Source: a virus. Taken from it: DNA of 64,000 nt. The notes below the pieces were generated by a model. It worked only from the letters and a program-made list of their open reading frames with translations. It made no database searches and was not told where the DNA came from. Position numbers and translations under genes: made by a program. Shown here in pieces: positions 14,213 through 24,039 of this stretch; within the stretch, counting starts at the first letter, position 1, and each line of letters begins with the position of its first letter. The stretch is taken from the IMG/VR virus record IMGVR_UViG_3300010413_000015, positions 1 to 64,000 of that record. One strand, given 5' to 3'.

Positions 14213-14533
14213 CTACGCCTCCACCTCGAGTTTTTCGCACAGGGCGAATACTTCCTCACGGTTGGCTACTTGCCATCCAGGGTGTTTCTCGACAAGCCCC
14301 TTCAGATAGCTCATGTCCTCTTTCGTGAGTGTGACAGTCCACGTGTTTTCGTGGGGGTCCCAGGCGTAGGTGTTACCAGACTGAAGCAGGCCAATGGACT
14401 TCCCTTCTTCCTCAGTCATCTCCAGGGTGTCAAGGACTCGAGACGCCTTCCTTAACTCCCCGACATTGCCCTGTACCCCATTCAGAATCCCCACGAGAAC
14501 CAGGCGCTGCCATGTTGAAAGTTCTACTTCCAT
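14213..14533 (-). CDS. Hypothetical 106-residue helical protein
   Basis: ATG 14533 (complement) has GAGGGAGG before it and is preferred over a longer reading that would start upstream of the promoter. Begins EVELSTWQRLVLVGIL; acidic, helical; the middle (EMTEEEGKSIGL) resembles small phage proteins of unknown function. First gene of a three-gene unit with phosphoesterase and holin candidate. Confidence 0.65.
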   Translation of the reverse strand: MEVELSTWQRLVLVGILNGVQGNVGELRKASRVLDTLEMTEEEGKSIGLLQSGNTYAWDPHENTWTVTLTKEDMSYLKGLVEKHPGWQVANREEVFALCEKLEVEA

Positions 14534-14569
14534 GGTTAACCTCCCTCTGTTATTTGGCCCGACCATGCC

Positions 14570-14598
14570 AGCATAGCACCTTGCCATAAGAACGTCAA
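14570..14598 (-). promoter_or_regulatory. Minus-strand sigma70-type promoter
   Basis: On the complement: TTGACG (14598-14593), 17-bp spacer, TATGCT (14575-14570). It separates the 14.5-13.0 kb unit from the tail genes. The palindrome GCCTATAGGC (14601-14610) lies just upstream. Confidence 0.75.
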
Positions 14599-14616
14599 GG
14601 CGCCTATAGGCCCATG

Positions 14617-17600
14617 CTACGTCACGAATATCGCCGGGCACGGTAAGCTGATTGCACCAGGGCTTCCCGTTTTCGCTACTTGAACGTACAGCATAAACTC
14701 CGACGCGGCAGTTAGCGATGTGCTGAGTCCCGTGCTCGAGTACATGTTCCAGGCATCGGCACTCATTGCAGATGTGTCGAAGCTCAACCTATTAGTTCCA
14801 GACCCATTTTTGAGGTTGATGGTCCAGTAGTTGCTAGCGTTGTTTGTTGTATCCACCCAAACGGCCTGGTGCCAAGACCGGATTGTCATATCACGCGAGA
14901 TGGTCCCGGCGTAAGGACGTCCGCCATTCGTGGTCATTTGATACGCAACGAGCGCATAGTTCCCGAAAGGGAACCAACCACTCATTCCCACATTGGACTG
15001 AACCATTCCAGCATCAGGGTCAACGTCAGTTGCGCCAGCATAGATTCCACCATTCAGGATGATGTCATTATCATACCCTGCCCCAAGTGAGCCCACACGG
15101 AGACCTGCCTGAACCAGGGCATAACCTTGAGCAGGGTCCGTTGTCCCACCCACTGTGAGTCCCCCGGCAATCGTGACGTCATTATCTGGCGGGTCATTCG
15201 TGGTGTCGCCAACTCGCAATCCGGCTCCAGCATATAGGTCGGTTGCCGTATGTATCTTTATGGTCGTTTGCTCGACCGCCAAGACGTCAGATGCGCCGAC
15301 CCAGAGTGTGATTCGGTCTGTAGTGCCAGACTCAATCTGGAGATAATTAGAAGTGGCCCCACTAACAGCCCGCAAGAATACTCTGGCATCCCCGGTGGTC
15401 AACGTGCTCTCTAGGTACAGGTCTGCGATGCTAGAGCCATATGCTGTCCAGATGCCACCATAGTAGGTAGCACCGTCGTACCACGTTACCTTGTTTGCCC
15501 TTGCGGTGCCTGTGGCAAAGGTGAGGCCCAACGCATTCAGTTCGATAGCACCAGCGCCACACACTAGAGAACCGTCTGTGTCAATGTATAGTTGAACCGT
15601 ACCAGTCCCTGCCCTAAACTTCAATTGGCCTGTAGACCCACCACCATCAGCATCCCACCACATATTTGCATGACCAGATCCTGTTTGTCCAAAGATGGCA
15701 TCACCAGTTAAGCCTTCCAGCTTTATGATATCCGTACCACCCTTGCGCAAGAGCAGGTCGCCAGGGTCTGCGTCCCAAAAGAGGTTGGCCTTGCTAGCGT
15801 TATACTCGCCAAACCTTACATCTCCATCAGCTTGAAGTACGAGAGTGGCTACGCTGTTGTTGTACAAGCTGATAGTTGTCCCGCTGAGGTCGATGTATGC
15901 ACTGGTCGTAGAGTAAATCTTTAGGCCGCTTCCATCCCACAGGAGTTTACCGGCTGAAGCATTTCCTAGAAATAGGCGGGGTGTCCCGGCGTTGTACTCT
16001 AGCCAGTAGCCCGTGCCGGAATCGTAGGCCGTCGCCCCACATTTGAGGACCGCGCCTGTGGACATCGTAAGTGTGTTGTCCACAGTCAGTGCACCCGTGC
16101 TTGCGCTTACTGCCGCCAGGTTCGTGACGTCGATTTTCTCGGCAGTTACAGCATCAGCGGTCAGTTGGTCCGTGTCTACGGTTCCAGTCTGGATATTGCC
16201 ACCGTTGATGTTCGTCACGCCTGAGCCGTCTCCGGCGATGACCAGGCCGTTTGTCGGGTCATACTTGAGATAGTCGCCACCGGAGTAGTTTCCAATGGCC
16301 ATGCCCCAGGTCTCCGTAGAGTAGGGACCCCATCCATTTAGGTCACCCAGGCGGACAAGTTCTGTCTGCTGGTTGTACGAGGTACCCTGGCGTATCATTG
16401 AGATTCGCGGTCCACCTGTCTGTGCGTCGAGCTCTACCCTGCCGTCCCCATCATAGCCAAGATTCACCCATACATGTCCCTGTGGCCAGGCATTGGCCCC
16501 GCTACCATCCAGGTTCCTGGTCACGGTGTAGATCGTGCCAGAGACAAAGGCCGTGACTTGCATGTATTCCACCTGGTTGTTGCCACGAAGCAGAATGAAA
16601 TCGTTCACGGTGAGTGAGCTACCAAAGTCGATGTCTGTCTCAGTGTCGTCTACATCCTCGGCCAGGGTACCAGATGAGTGCGGAACGATGAACCAGCCAC
16701 CCATAACAGATGCGGTATTTTCCACAAACAGGATAGCTTCCATCTCGGACAACCAGCCTTTCCGCCACAGGAGGGTTGAACTCCCTAGGTCATAGGTATC
16801 CGTTAGTAGGGGAATTAGATGCGAGTCAACTTTTCCGACGGAAAAGTTGCCGGAGACAGTGAGGTGCTGCAGAGTGAGTAGCCCGGCCGCTGTCGTAGCC
16901 AGAATGCTAGCCGTCGCACCGGGGCTGTTGCTGGAGTCGATGGCATGCACATGGGTGGCCCTAGAGAATGACGTGCCAGTGCCCTCAGTGTTAGAACTGC
17001 TCACTGAGAGGTTTGTGCTTGGCGCTGCGGTACCAATTCCGTGTGTGTGGTCCCGACGAGCGGCAACAGAGGCGCTGCCTGTAGCAGACGAAGACGTGCC
17101 GGCAGCTATCGTTGTCGGTAGCGTTGTGTCAAAGACTACGAGTGTAGCATCCGAGCGAATCATGGTCTGGGCAGAACCTTCAGCATAGGCGGTGCCCAGC
17201 GAGATTGTTGGCGCTGCAATCAGGCTATCAATCTGTGTCCAGGCCAGGTCTCCTGTATGGTCAGTGCCAGAGAGGGTGTGCTGCTGGTTATGGTGGTCAT
17301 TGGCCGAGACATCAGCAATGCTGTCATGGCTGATGTTGGCCTGGTTGATAGTGAAGGTCAGTATGTTTGTGCCTGCCACAATGCTGAGAATGTTGTTGGC
17401 ACTTGTAAGTTGTATCCTGTCATCTGCAGCCGGAGTAACTGCCGTTGCGCTTGTGTCTTCAAGGCCTACAAAGCCGGCATGATGCTGGTCAGCGCTCACA
17501 CTCCCAAGGTCAGTGTGCGACAGTTGCTGAAATGCTGCGGTGGTGGCTCCGGTGGCCCTCAGTACCTGTCCGGCCGTCAATCCACTAACAGTGTGGTAGG

Positions 17601-19563
17601 TGCCCAGACCACTAGTAGTGGCCAATACGTGGCTGCCGGTACCTGGCTGCTCATTGACCCACTTGCTGGTACCCGTGTTCCAGACGAGCGCATCCCCATT
17701 ACTAAGGCTGCCCACATTCACATCTGTGTGCACAGCGCCGTCTGTAAGGCTGTGAGTGCCCGTGCCAGCTTCCAGGTCAATGGCAGTGTCTGTGCCATGC
17801 TTGACCTTCAGATGTCCGTCTGCAGTATCTACGTAGAGCTGCGCCCAACCTGTACCAACTCCCGTGGCACTGACCCCGTCCGTCACAAGAAGGCGTTCCA
17901 GGATGGCATTTCTCCATCTGGACTCCAAGTGACCCAGGTCCGTGCTGTTGTCTGTGGTAGGTACCAGGCTAGACCGGAACTTCCCTGTAGCGTCTAGCCA
18001 CATGGTCCCATCCGCAGTCTTGATTCCCGCAATGTCGATTAGGAGCCCCTGTGGGGGACTTCCAAAGCTAGGGATGAGACCTGGTGTCCAGTCCGAGGGC
18101 CCCCATCCTTGCTCCAACATGGGCCGGTCGAAGCTGAAGTTCGTCGTTGAGGCTTGGGGAGCGCCTATGGACATGGTAATTCTCATGGCTGGGTGGTACC
18201 CGTCTGCGCCGGCAGGCGTAGTAACCTGTTGTGAGAGGCGAATCCACCCATCTCCCACGTCGTCCTCTATAACCTCGCCCACCTCCGTTGCGTAAATCTC
18301 ACTCTCGCCCGTCTTGTACCAGAAAACCTGTGGCGTGATGACGCTGTAGAGGTCTTGTCCTATGAGGGCGGGGTCCAACGATTGTAGAAAGTCCGTGCCG
18401 TAGCTAGGCTTTACGAACACAGATGCTGTAAAACGGTGCCCCTCCTTCGCTGCAAGAGTAATGGGCGCGACGTAGTCAGGCCCAAAGACGATGTCACAGG
18501 TCTGAACTTCACCCGAGGGTACCGTATCTAGATAGGGCCCAAACGTGACCTTAATGCCCTTGCCTCCCCCCAACCCAAAGTCACCGTAGCTCCAGGAGGA
18601 ATAGGGGTTGCTCTGAAACCAGTCCTCAACCCACCAAAAGTCAGGGTAGGACCCGACCTTTCGTTCCCAGTCTGCGTTGTAGGCCATCTGTACGCCCTTC
18701 TTCCGTCGGGCAAACCCTCGAATCCAGGGACTGGCTGCGAAGTCGCTCTCGTTGCCTGCCAGGTCCACACTCGTAAGGTTAAAGTACCGGGGCCGGCCGG
18801 GAGTCATTGAGATGAACACGTGAGAGCTGCTTGCCGTAGTGCTGGCCACAAAATCGTAGCCTCCAGTGGCGTATTCATCATCTGCCACGTACAGCATAAA
18901 GCTGTCGAGGTCGGGCGTCCCTGACTTTTTGGGCCCTGTCCATGCAATGCGGAGCCCGTCAGCCACACTCTCGATAGTCAAGTTCATGGGCGGGACAGGG
19001 GCCATGGTGTCTACAAGTAGCTCCGGACAGACAGACCATGGAGAGAAGTTTCCCCAGCGGTCTATCTCACGAACGCGAACCTGCAGCTTCATTGCCGGGA
19101 ATAGGCTGAGATGCTCCTTTGAGGCCTCGAGTACCGGATAGGGTCCATACCCCCAGGCATGGCCAATCCTTCTGGCATCTACCTGGTAGGTGTCCAGGTC
19201 CATACGCTCTGCTGGGGTCCCTCCAAACTCCCAGACGAAGTAAGTGCCCCGGTGCGTCTGCTTGATGGCCAGTTCTTTGGGCGTTGGTGGCTCAGGCCTC
19301 TTTGCCGTTGCAGCATCCCTGGCTCCTGACCATTCAATGATGCCTGTCACATACCACGTGCCGTGTGCGTCTACCCATGTGAGGAGCACTCGGTCGTTGC
19401 GGTGGATATCCTTTGCTGTCAGGGGGGCAGCTACAGGAACATTGCGGACCAATTGCGTCCGGCCGGTCAGAAGCACCGTGACGGTGCTTTCCCCAACGAA
19501 CATGACCCGGCCAACAGTTGTGCCTATGCTTGATGGTGTCTCAAGGAACGCTGCCTTTGCCAT
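14617..19563 (-). CDS. Large tail fibre / tail tip protein (1648 residues)
   Basis: N-terminal beta domain (residues 1-110), then fibronectin-III-like modules (for example APVPPMNLTIESVADGLRIAW near 190). A carbohydrate-binding-like module follows (about 300-490). Two fibre motifs of the DLGxxxxxWRxxxL type (TDLGHLESRWRNAIL, YDLGSSTLLWRKGWL) come next, and a long Ser/Thr/Gly-rich beta-helical region. GGNIQTGTVDTDQLTADAVTAEKI is a typical fibre stretch. It probably forms the receptor-binding fibre or central tip. It overlaps the next upstream gene by one base, and contains palindrome copy 4 (FSVGK). Confidence 0.75.
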   Translation of the reverse strand: MAKAAFLETPSSIGTTVGRVMFVGESTVTVLLTGRTQLVRNVPVAAPLTAKDIHRNDRVLLTWVDAHGTWYVTGIIEWSGARDAATAKRPEPPTPKELAIKQTHRGTYFVWEFGGTPAERMDLDTYQVDARRIGHAWGYGPYPVLEASKEHLSLFPAMKLQVRVREIDRWGNFSPWSVCPELLVDTMAPVPPMNLTIESVADGLRIAWTGPKKSGTPDLDSFMLYVADDEYATGGYDFVASTTASSSHVFISMTPGRPRYFNLTSVDLAGNESDFAASPWIRGFARRKKGVQMAYNADWERKVGSYPDFWWVEDWFQSNPYSSWSYGDFGLGGGKGIKVTFGPYLDTVPSGEVQTCDIVFGPDYVAPITLAAKEGHRFTASVFVKPSYGTDFLQSLDPALIGQDLYSVITPQVFWYKTGESEIYATEVGEVIEDDVGDGWIRLSQQVTTPAGADGYHPAMRITMSIGAPQASTTNFSFDRPMLEQGWGPSDWTPGLIPSFGSPPQGLLIDIAGIKTADGTMWLDATGKFRSSLVPTTDNSTDLGHLESRWRNAILERLLVTDGVSATGVGTGWAQLYVDTADGHLKVKHGTDTAIDLEAGTGTHSLTDGAVHTDVNVGSLSNGDALVWNTGTSKWVNEQPGTGSHVLATTSGLGTYHTVSGLTAGQVLRATGATTAAFQQLSHTDLGSVSADQHHAGFVGLEDTSATAVTPAADDRIQLTSANNILSIVAGTNILTFTINQANISHDSIADVSANDHHNQQHTLSGTDHTGDLAWTQIDSLIAAPTISLGTAYAEGSAQTMIRSDATLVVFDTTLPTTIAAGTSSSATGSASVAARRDHTHGIGTAAPSTNLSVSSSNTEGTGTSFSRATHVHAIDSSNSPGATASILATTAAGLLTLQHLTVSGNFSVGKVDSHLIPLLTDTYDLGSSTLLWRKGWLSEMEAILFVENTASVMGGWFIVPHSSGTLAEDVDDTETDIDFGSSLTVNDFILLRGNNQVEYMQVTAFVSGTIYTVTRNLDGSGANAWPQGHVWVNLGYDGDGRVELDAQTGGPRISMIRQGTSYNQQTELVRLGDLNGWGPYSTETWGMAIGNYSGGDYLKYDPTNGLVIAGDGSGVTNINGGNIQTGTVDTDQLTADAVTAEKIDVTNLAAVSASTGALTVDNTLTMSTGAVLKCGATAYDSGTGYWLEYNAGTPRLFLGNASAGKLLWDGSGLKIYSTTSAYIDLSGTTISLYNNSVATLVLQADGDVRFGEYNASKANLFWDADPGDLLLRKGGTDIIKLEGLTGDAIFGQTGSGHANMWWDADGGGSTGQLKFRAGTGTVQLYIDTDGSLVCGAGAIELNALGLTFATGTARANKVTWYDGATYYGGIWTAYGSSIADLYLESTLTTGDARVFLRAVSGATSNYLQIESGTTDRITLWVGASDVLAVEQTTIKIHTATDLYAGAGLRVGDTTNDPPDNDVTIAGGLTVGGTTDPAQGYALVQAGLRVGSLGAGYDNDIILNGGIYAGATDVDPDAGMVQSNVGMSGWFPFGNYALVAYQMTTNGGRPYAGTISRDMTIRSWHQAVWVDTTNNASNYWTINLKNGSGTNRLSFDTSAMSADAWNMYSSTGLSTSLTAASEFMLYVQVAKTGSPGAISLPCPAIFVT
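16832..16844. repeat. Dispersed palindrome TTTCCGACGGAAA, copy 4 (23-bp symmetric)
   Basis: Central A. Symmetry is perfect over 23 bp (16827-16849), the longest of all copies, inside the tail fibre gene. Confidence 0.95.
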
Positions 19564-20114
19564 TATTTCACCTTTGTCCCTATTGCCAGGAAATACAGCG
19601 ATGTAGGTACCGTGCCATTGACGATGTAGGTGAAGCTATCCTTGCTGCCGCCAATGGCATTGACGATTGCATGGGACTCGATTGAGGCCGTGTGCTGTAC
19701 CGTAAGGGTCACAGAAACCACCTCGTCGAACGCAAACCCTGGAGATGCCCCATTCTCACTGAAGTAGATGGTGCCCGAGGACCCCGGGCTGCTCTTCTTC
19801 CCACCGAGGATGACAAACTGCCTTGGACTGGACCCTCCTACATACACCGCACTGTTGTGCCCATGAACTCCACGGTCGTAGCCAGGGCTGTCGTCAAAGG
19901 CCTCCTCCGACCCATTCATGTGGGTTTCGATGTTGGAATGTGTGTGATACAGACCAGAGATAGCGCCTGTTTCCCCCAAGCTGGCGTGGTCTATCGCACC
20001 TCCCTCTCCATCGTGGTCATGGCCACCAGCTTGAGTAAGGTCGTTCCAGATAGCATTGAACTTTGCGGCAGTAATCAACTCACCTGCCACTACCGGAGAA
20101 CTTGTGATAGCCAT
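19563..20114 (-). CDS. Tail-associated protein with His-rich neck (183 residues)
   Basis: Opens with a helical adaptor (ELITAAKFNAIWNDLTQ), then a His/Asp-rich linker (GGHDHDGEGGAIDH, GLYHTHSNIETH). The C-terminal beta domain (about 85-183) has VSVTLTVQHTASIESHAIVN and resembles the H-type-lectin-like heads found on tail fibres. The His-rich part may bind metal ions and help trimerise. Sits between the two large tip proteins and overlaps both. Confidence 0.6.
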   Translation of the reverse strand: MAITSSPVVAGELITAAKFNAIWNDLTQAGGHDHDGEGGAIDHASLGETGAISGLYHTHSNIETHMNGSEEAFDDSPGYDRGVHGHNSAVYVGGSSPRQFVILGGKKSSPGSSGTIYFSENGASPGFAFDEVVSVTLTVQHTASIESHAIVNAIGGSKDSFTYIVNGTVPTSLYFLAIGTKVK

Positions 20115-23100
20115 TACGCAAACTCCTTCTCGTCAAACTTGGCACTGGCGTCGTTGAAGGTAGTAGAATCTACTGAGAAGTCCCTAAGCCGGGTGATGAC
20201 CTCGCAGTCAATGGCAGGTTTCCCCTCCTCATCGGTAGACATGGACCATACAAACGCTGCGACCGCCCGGTCTTCGCTTCGGTCTGCATCGGTCCACCAG
20301 TCCTCAAGGAGAAGTGCCGGGTCTGGTGCGTGTAGCTTGTAGGATACCTCAGACGCCTGTTGTGAAACTAGGACCAGGGCCCTTCGTGCCCCCTCCATTG
20401 CCTCCACTTTCCCGCTGACCAGTGCCGGGTTGGAAATCTGGAGCATCCGGAGCGGCTTGCCTACTGCGGCCTCCCGGTCTAGGAGGTACACCCTGTCCTC
20501 CATGACTTCCATTTCAATGATACTTGCCTTGTCCTGTAGGGACATCTTCTCATCTATGGCTGTGAGGTTGGTCGTGTAGTCCCCACTGTAGTACCCCTGG
20601 CTTCCCTCAAAGCGACTGATGCCCAGGTGCCCATTCTCGTTCTCAACCAGTTTTACCTGCTTGCCTTCAAAGAGCCTTCCCAAAGCCATAGACAGGTCCT
20701 CCCCAGAGTCCCAGGCAAAGGAGTCGAGGACCTCAGAGAACTCCGCATGGCTGCAAGAAGTAGTACTTACACCGTTGACTGCCAGGTACCCACTGGGCCA
20801 TACGTGCTCCAGCGGAAACGCACACATAAGTGACCCCGTGGAATAGGCCGCAATGAAGTCCTTATTCCCTATAACGCGAATGAGGATGTCCCGATTGTCA
20901 TTCCCCTGGTCTGGAGGCCGGAGGTATACCTGCTTCCCGAGATGGGTCTCGACGTACTCCGGACTGGGAGAAGTGTCTCCTGTAGAAGTGATCCTGTACA
21001 GGTCGGCCTGGAGCTCTGCAAGTCTCAGCCGGAATCCAGAGTAGTGAGCGGGGCCGGTGGTGTTCTTGTTTGTCAGCCAGAAGTACACGTCAAGGTAGTT
21101 AGGAGAGTTTGTGAGCTGGTCACCTATCCAGGTCATGTCAATGCTGGTGTTCACCATGACACCATTCGAGACTCCGGGAGTGATAGAAACATCCCCCTGC
21201 ACATCCTCGTCTAGCGTGATGCCGGCGAGCTCGAGGGCATTTCGGGCTATGTCCATGGCGGTCCAGACCGTAGTGTTCTCGTAGAACCAGATCCAGTCAA
21301 ACAGGCACTGGGGAGCTAGTTTGCCGGTGCCGAACTGCTTGTAGACCCCATAGGGAGTGCCGGGGACGGGAACAGAAGTGAAGTCTGGAGTGACATATAG
21401 GATTTCCCCACCATTAGTGGTGGCAACCTGTCGCTCCTGGTTGCCACAGATTAACCACTTGCCTCCTAGTGTCTTTGGGAACGTCTGCCCGGTGTCCTGA
21501 ATCCAGCCCGAGGTTGCACTGTCCACATCGCCATACTTGATGGCTCCCTCATAGTCCTCAAAGTCCTCGACCACAAGGCCGAACTGGTAGTTTGCATCTG
21601 GCCAGGTGGGGGGCACCCAGTCCTCGTCGGCAAAGTCTGTAACCTGGACCCACTCATCGTCCGTACTCTCCCGAAGAATGCGCACTTTGATGAATCCCTG
21701 GTCAGCAGCCACCGTCATTTGGTACCACTCATCTGTGTAGAAGTCAGGTCCTGTCCCCCAGGTGATCGGAGCGCTAACTACACCATCAATCACCTTGCGG
21801 AATACAATCCGCACGGGTCCGCTGTAAATGCGCGAGGCCCCGGCCATGTAGTAATTGTCTTCGTCCTTGTACCAGAAGGCCAGGTAAATGCCTTCCGCAG
21901 CAACCAGGGGCTTGAATCGAGTAGTAAAGAGAAAGCCTGGCGTTCCCAGATTGTGGGGAAACAGCGCAAGGCCGGGCTGCTTGCACCAGAGCTGATACCT
22001 GGCTGACTCAGGGGACTTGTGCGTCACCCAGTCCCCTGTCACCTGGCGTACCGTGAGACGAGGCTGACGATTCTCCATGTTGAAGTCACTGTACAGCCTA
22101 TAGGGACTCTCATACATCTTTGTGCCCAGGGGCCTGTAGCTCAGGGACCCGGTAGCCCTGGCGGTTTTGCCAAGGGCAGTGACGTTATAGGCGCTACCAA
22201 GGGAGGTCTCAGTCAACTCGGCATCCACAACATCTGCTGTGCAGAATAGCCCTGTCTCCCCACTGGCGCCTATGACGACAGACAGCTCGTTGCCGGCAAC
22301 GAGAAACGCCTCGATAGCAGCATCCTCCAACCCTGACGCGATGAACTCGGGCGCACTCCCAGGGCCTGAGTAATTGGCAGCGAATGAGGTAATAGTAGGG
22401 ATGGTGTACCTCTCGGAAGAAGGGTCGGCCCCTATGGTAATATTGGCCTTGGCACGGGCGACAGAGGCATTCCCGATAAGGTAGACGTACTCATCTCCAC
22501 TTCTGTAGAACAACTTGCCTCGCAACTCACTTGAGGTGACGAACCCCTCGTCCCGCCAATCTACCATGTTCTGGCTGGAAATGAGCCCAACGTGCCGGGC
22601 ATAGGGCTCGTCATCCATTCCAACGGCCCACCTGGTGACTGTTGCCCAGGCCCGGTCTCCAATTGTATTCACCCCACTGACCTTAGCCCTCATGTTCCCC
22701 CACTGACTAGACGGAAGAACCTCAAAGGGCGCACTGGTGGCCCAGCTCTCGTGAAACAGGATGCTGGCCGAGCTCTCCGGGCCAAGGGCTTGCAGGACCA
22801 CGCCGGCATTCCCGCCCCAGGGCCGCATGTTTGACGTAGTTGCCAGGCCTACCCCGCCCCACTGGGCATCCATGTTGTGGAAGTCAGTCACTGGATTGGC
22901 CAGGGGGTAGCACTTCGTCGTAGGCCTCCAGTAGACAGGCCAGGTATCGTTGTTGTCCACCAGAGACTCAACAGCAAGCCAGGGCCCTACATAGTAAGTG
23001 GCCACTACGACAATCTCGCCGTCTATGAGAATGGCATTCAGCGAAACCGACGATGGGTCGGCATTGAACCGCTGTGCAGACGGATAGTACCCTCCGGTTA

Positions 23101-23593
23101 CTGGGGTGTGCCAGGTGTTGGTGCTAGGGGTGAACTTGTATCTCTTTATCCCCGAATCAGAGTTGCTCCAGTAGTAGACTCTGTATACCTCTGAGGTATA
23201 GGGGTAGTCTTGGTGCACCGCAATCTTGCAGTAGGGCTTGATGGTGAACGGGGCCGTGGTCTGGGTGAAATTCCAGCTCTCGCTTTGCCCCAACTGTGTG
23301 TGCCGGTAGTACAGCTTGTTGGAAGCAGATGTCCCCCACGAAGCTGGCGAGACCATCTGAAACACCTTATAGGGACTTACTGCATTCCGGACAGAGTCTC
23401 CCCATACAGACTTTCCGGTACGGTCAAAGTAGTCATCACTGACGGCAATCCCACTGAGGGTTGCTTGCTCGACGTACAGAAGATTGCCAAAGTCAAGCCC
23501 GGTCTTGCGGATAGTCGCCATTACTGAAGGCTCAACCACTCTGTCTGCCAGGTACAGGTCGCGTAGGGTGCTGCTTATGGATGCACGACTCAT
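20114..23593 (-). CDS. Tail tip / minor tail protein (1159 residues)
   Basis: Large beta-rich protein located two genes after the tape measure, where siphoviruses encode tail tip (hub, Tal-like) proteins. A central part (about residues 535-690: DFNMENRQPRLTVRQVTGDW, then KPLVAAEGIYLAFWYKDEDNYYM) has the look of a concanavalin/laminin-G carbohydrate-binding domain. No peptidase motif seen. Function as adhesion or baseplate protein is inferred from order and fold appearance. Confidence 0.65.
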   Translation of the reverse strand: MSRASISSTLRDLYLADRVVEPSVMATIRKTGLDFGNLLYVEQATLSGIAVSDDYFDRTGKSVWGDSVRNAVSPYKVFQMVSPASWGTSASNKLYYRHTQLGQSESWNFTQTTAPFTIKPYCKIAVHQDYPYTSEVYRVYYWSNSDSGIKRYKFTPSTNTWHTPVTGGYYPSAQRFNADPSSVSLNAILIDGEIVVVATYYVGPWLAVESLVDNNDTWPVYWRPTTKCYPLANPVTDFHNMDAQWGGVGLATTSNMRPWGGNAGVVLQALGPESSASILFHESWATSAPFEVLPSSQWGNMRAKVSGVNTIGDRAWATVTRWAVGMDDEPYARHVGLISSQNMVDWRDEGFVTSSELRGKLFYRSGDEYVYLIGNASVARAKANITIGADPSSERYTIPTITSFAANYSGPGSAPEFIASGLEDAAIEAFLVAGNELSVVIGASGETGLFCTADVVDAELTETSLGSAYNVTALGKTARATGSLSYRPLGTKMYESPYRLYSDFNMENRQPRLTVRQVTGDWVTHKSPESARYQLWCKQPGLALFPHNLGTPGFLFTTRFKPLVAAEGIYLAFWYKDEDNYYMAGASRIYSGPVRIVFRKVIDGVVSAPITWGTGPDFYTDEWYQMTVAADQGFIKVRILRESTDDEWVQVTDFADEDWVPPTWPDANYQFGLVVEDFEDYEGAIKYGDVDSATSGWIQDTGQTFPKTLGGKWLICGNQERQVATTNGGEILYVTPDFTSVPVPGTPYGVYKQFGTGKLAPQCLFDWIWFYENTTVWTAMDIARNALELAGITLDEDVQGDVSITPGVSNGVMVNTSIDMTWIGDQLTNSPNYLDVYFWLTNKNTTGPAHYSGFRLRLAELQADLYRITSTGDTSPSPEYVETHLGKQVYLRPPDQGNDNRDILIRVIGNKDFIAAYSTGSLMCAFPLEHVWPSGYLAVNGVSTTSCSHAEFSEVLDSFAWDSGEDLSMALGRLFEGKQVKLVENENGHLGISRFEGSQGYYSGDYTTNLTAIDEKMSLQDKASIIEMEVMEDRVYLLDREAAVGKPLRMLQISNPALVSGKVEAMEGARRALVLVSQQASEVSYKLHAPDPALLLEDWWTDADRSEDRAVAAFVWSMSTDEEGKPAIDCEVITRLRDFSVDSTTFNDASAKFDEKEFA

Positions 23594-24039
23594 AGCGGCA
23601 ACCTCTGCACAATGCGCACTTCAGCAATAACCCATGTGCCCAAGGGGTCGTACTCAAACTGTAGATTCAGGTCCCCTCGTAGTTGGCCTGGCCAGTATCC
23701 GTCATCTCCAAATGAGAGGACCTCAAGGTCTGTGGCCAGCCATGCGTCCATAAGGTCATTGGCGTCCCCGACATAGATGTCTTCCTGGCCATCGTTCATG
23801 GTGGGATATGTCCCGTCTGGGGCCTGCACGATAAGCCTACCTGCCCATTGTTTGAAACCTCGTCTTGTGCCGACAGAACTCAGGAGGCGTCCATCATACA
23901 GGGATATGCCATAGCTAGTTGCTCCCTCGAAGATGGGCCCAGAGAAACCTTCTACCAAAACAGCGTAACACCGCTTCGAGGAGCCACTGTCCCACTTTAG
24001 GAAAAGTCCGCCCCTGCTGGTTGGAAACTCTATTGCCAC
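23590..24039 (-). CDS. Distal-tail-like protein (149 residues)
   Basis: Directly follows the tape measure gene (overlap 10 bases) and precedes the tip proteins, the usual place of distal tail (Dit) or minor tail proteins. Small, beta-rich, aromatic. No enzymatic motif. Assignment rests on order. Confidence 0.5.
   Translation of the reverse strand: MAIEFPTSRGGLFLKWDSGSSKRCYAVLVEGFSGPIFEGATSYGISLYDGRLLSSVGTRRGFKQWAGRLIVQAPDGTYPTMNDGQEDIYVGDANDLMDAWLATDLEVLSFGDDGYWPGQLRGDLNLQFEYDPLGTWVIAEVRIVQRLPL

Noticed and set aside
17257-17997. 246-codon plus-strand open frame opposite the tail fibre gene
   Set aside because: It lies entirely antisense to a continuous 1648-codon gene, has Cys/Val-rich composition typical of complement frames, and no ribosome site or neighbours on that strand.
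18699-18712. CTTCCGTCGGGCAA as a degenerate palindrome copy
   Set aside because: Only the core CCGTCGG is kept; such 7-base cores are expected by chance.
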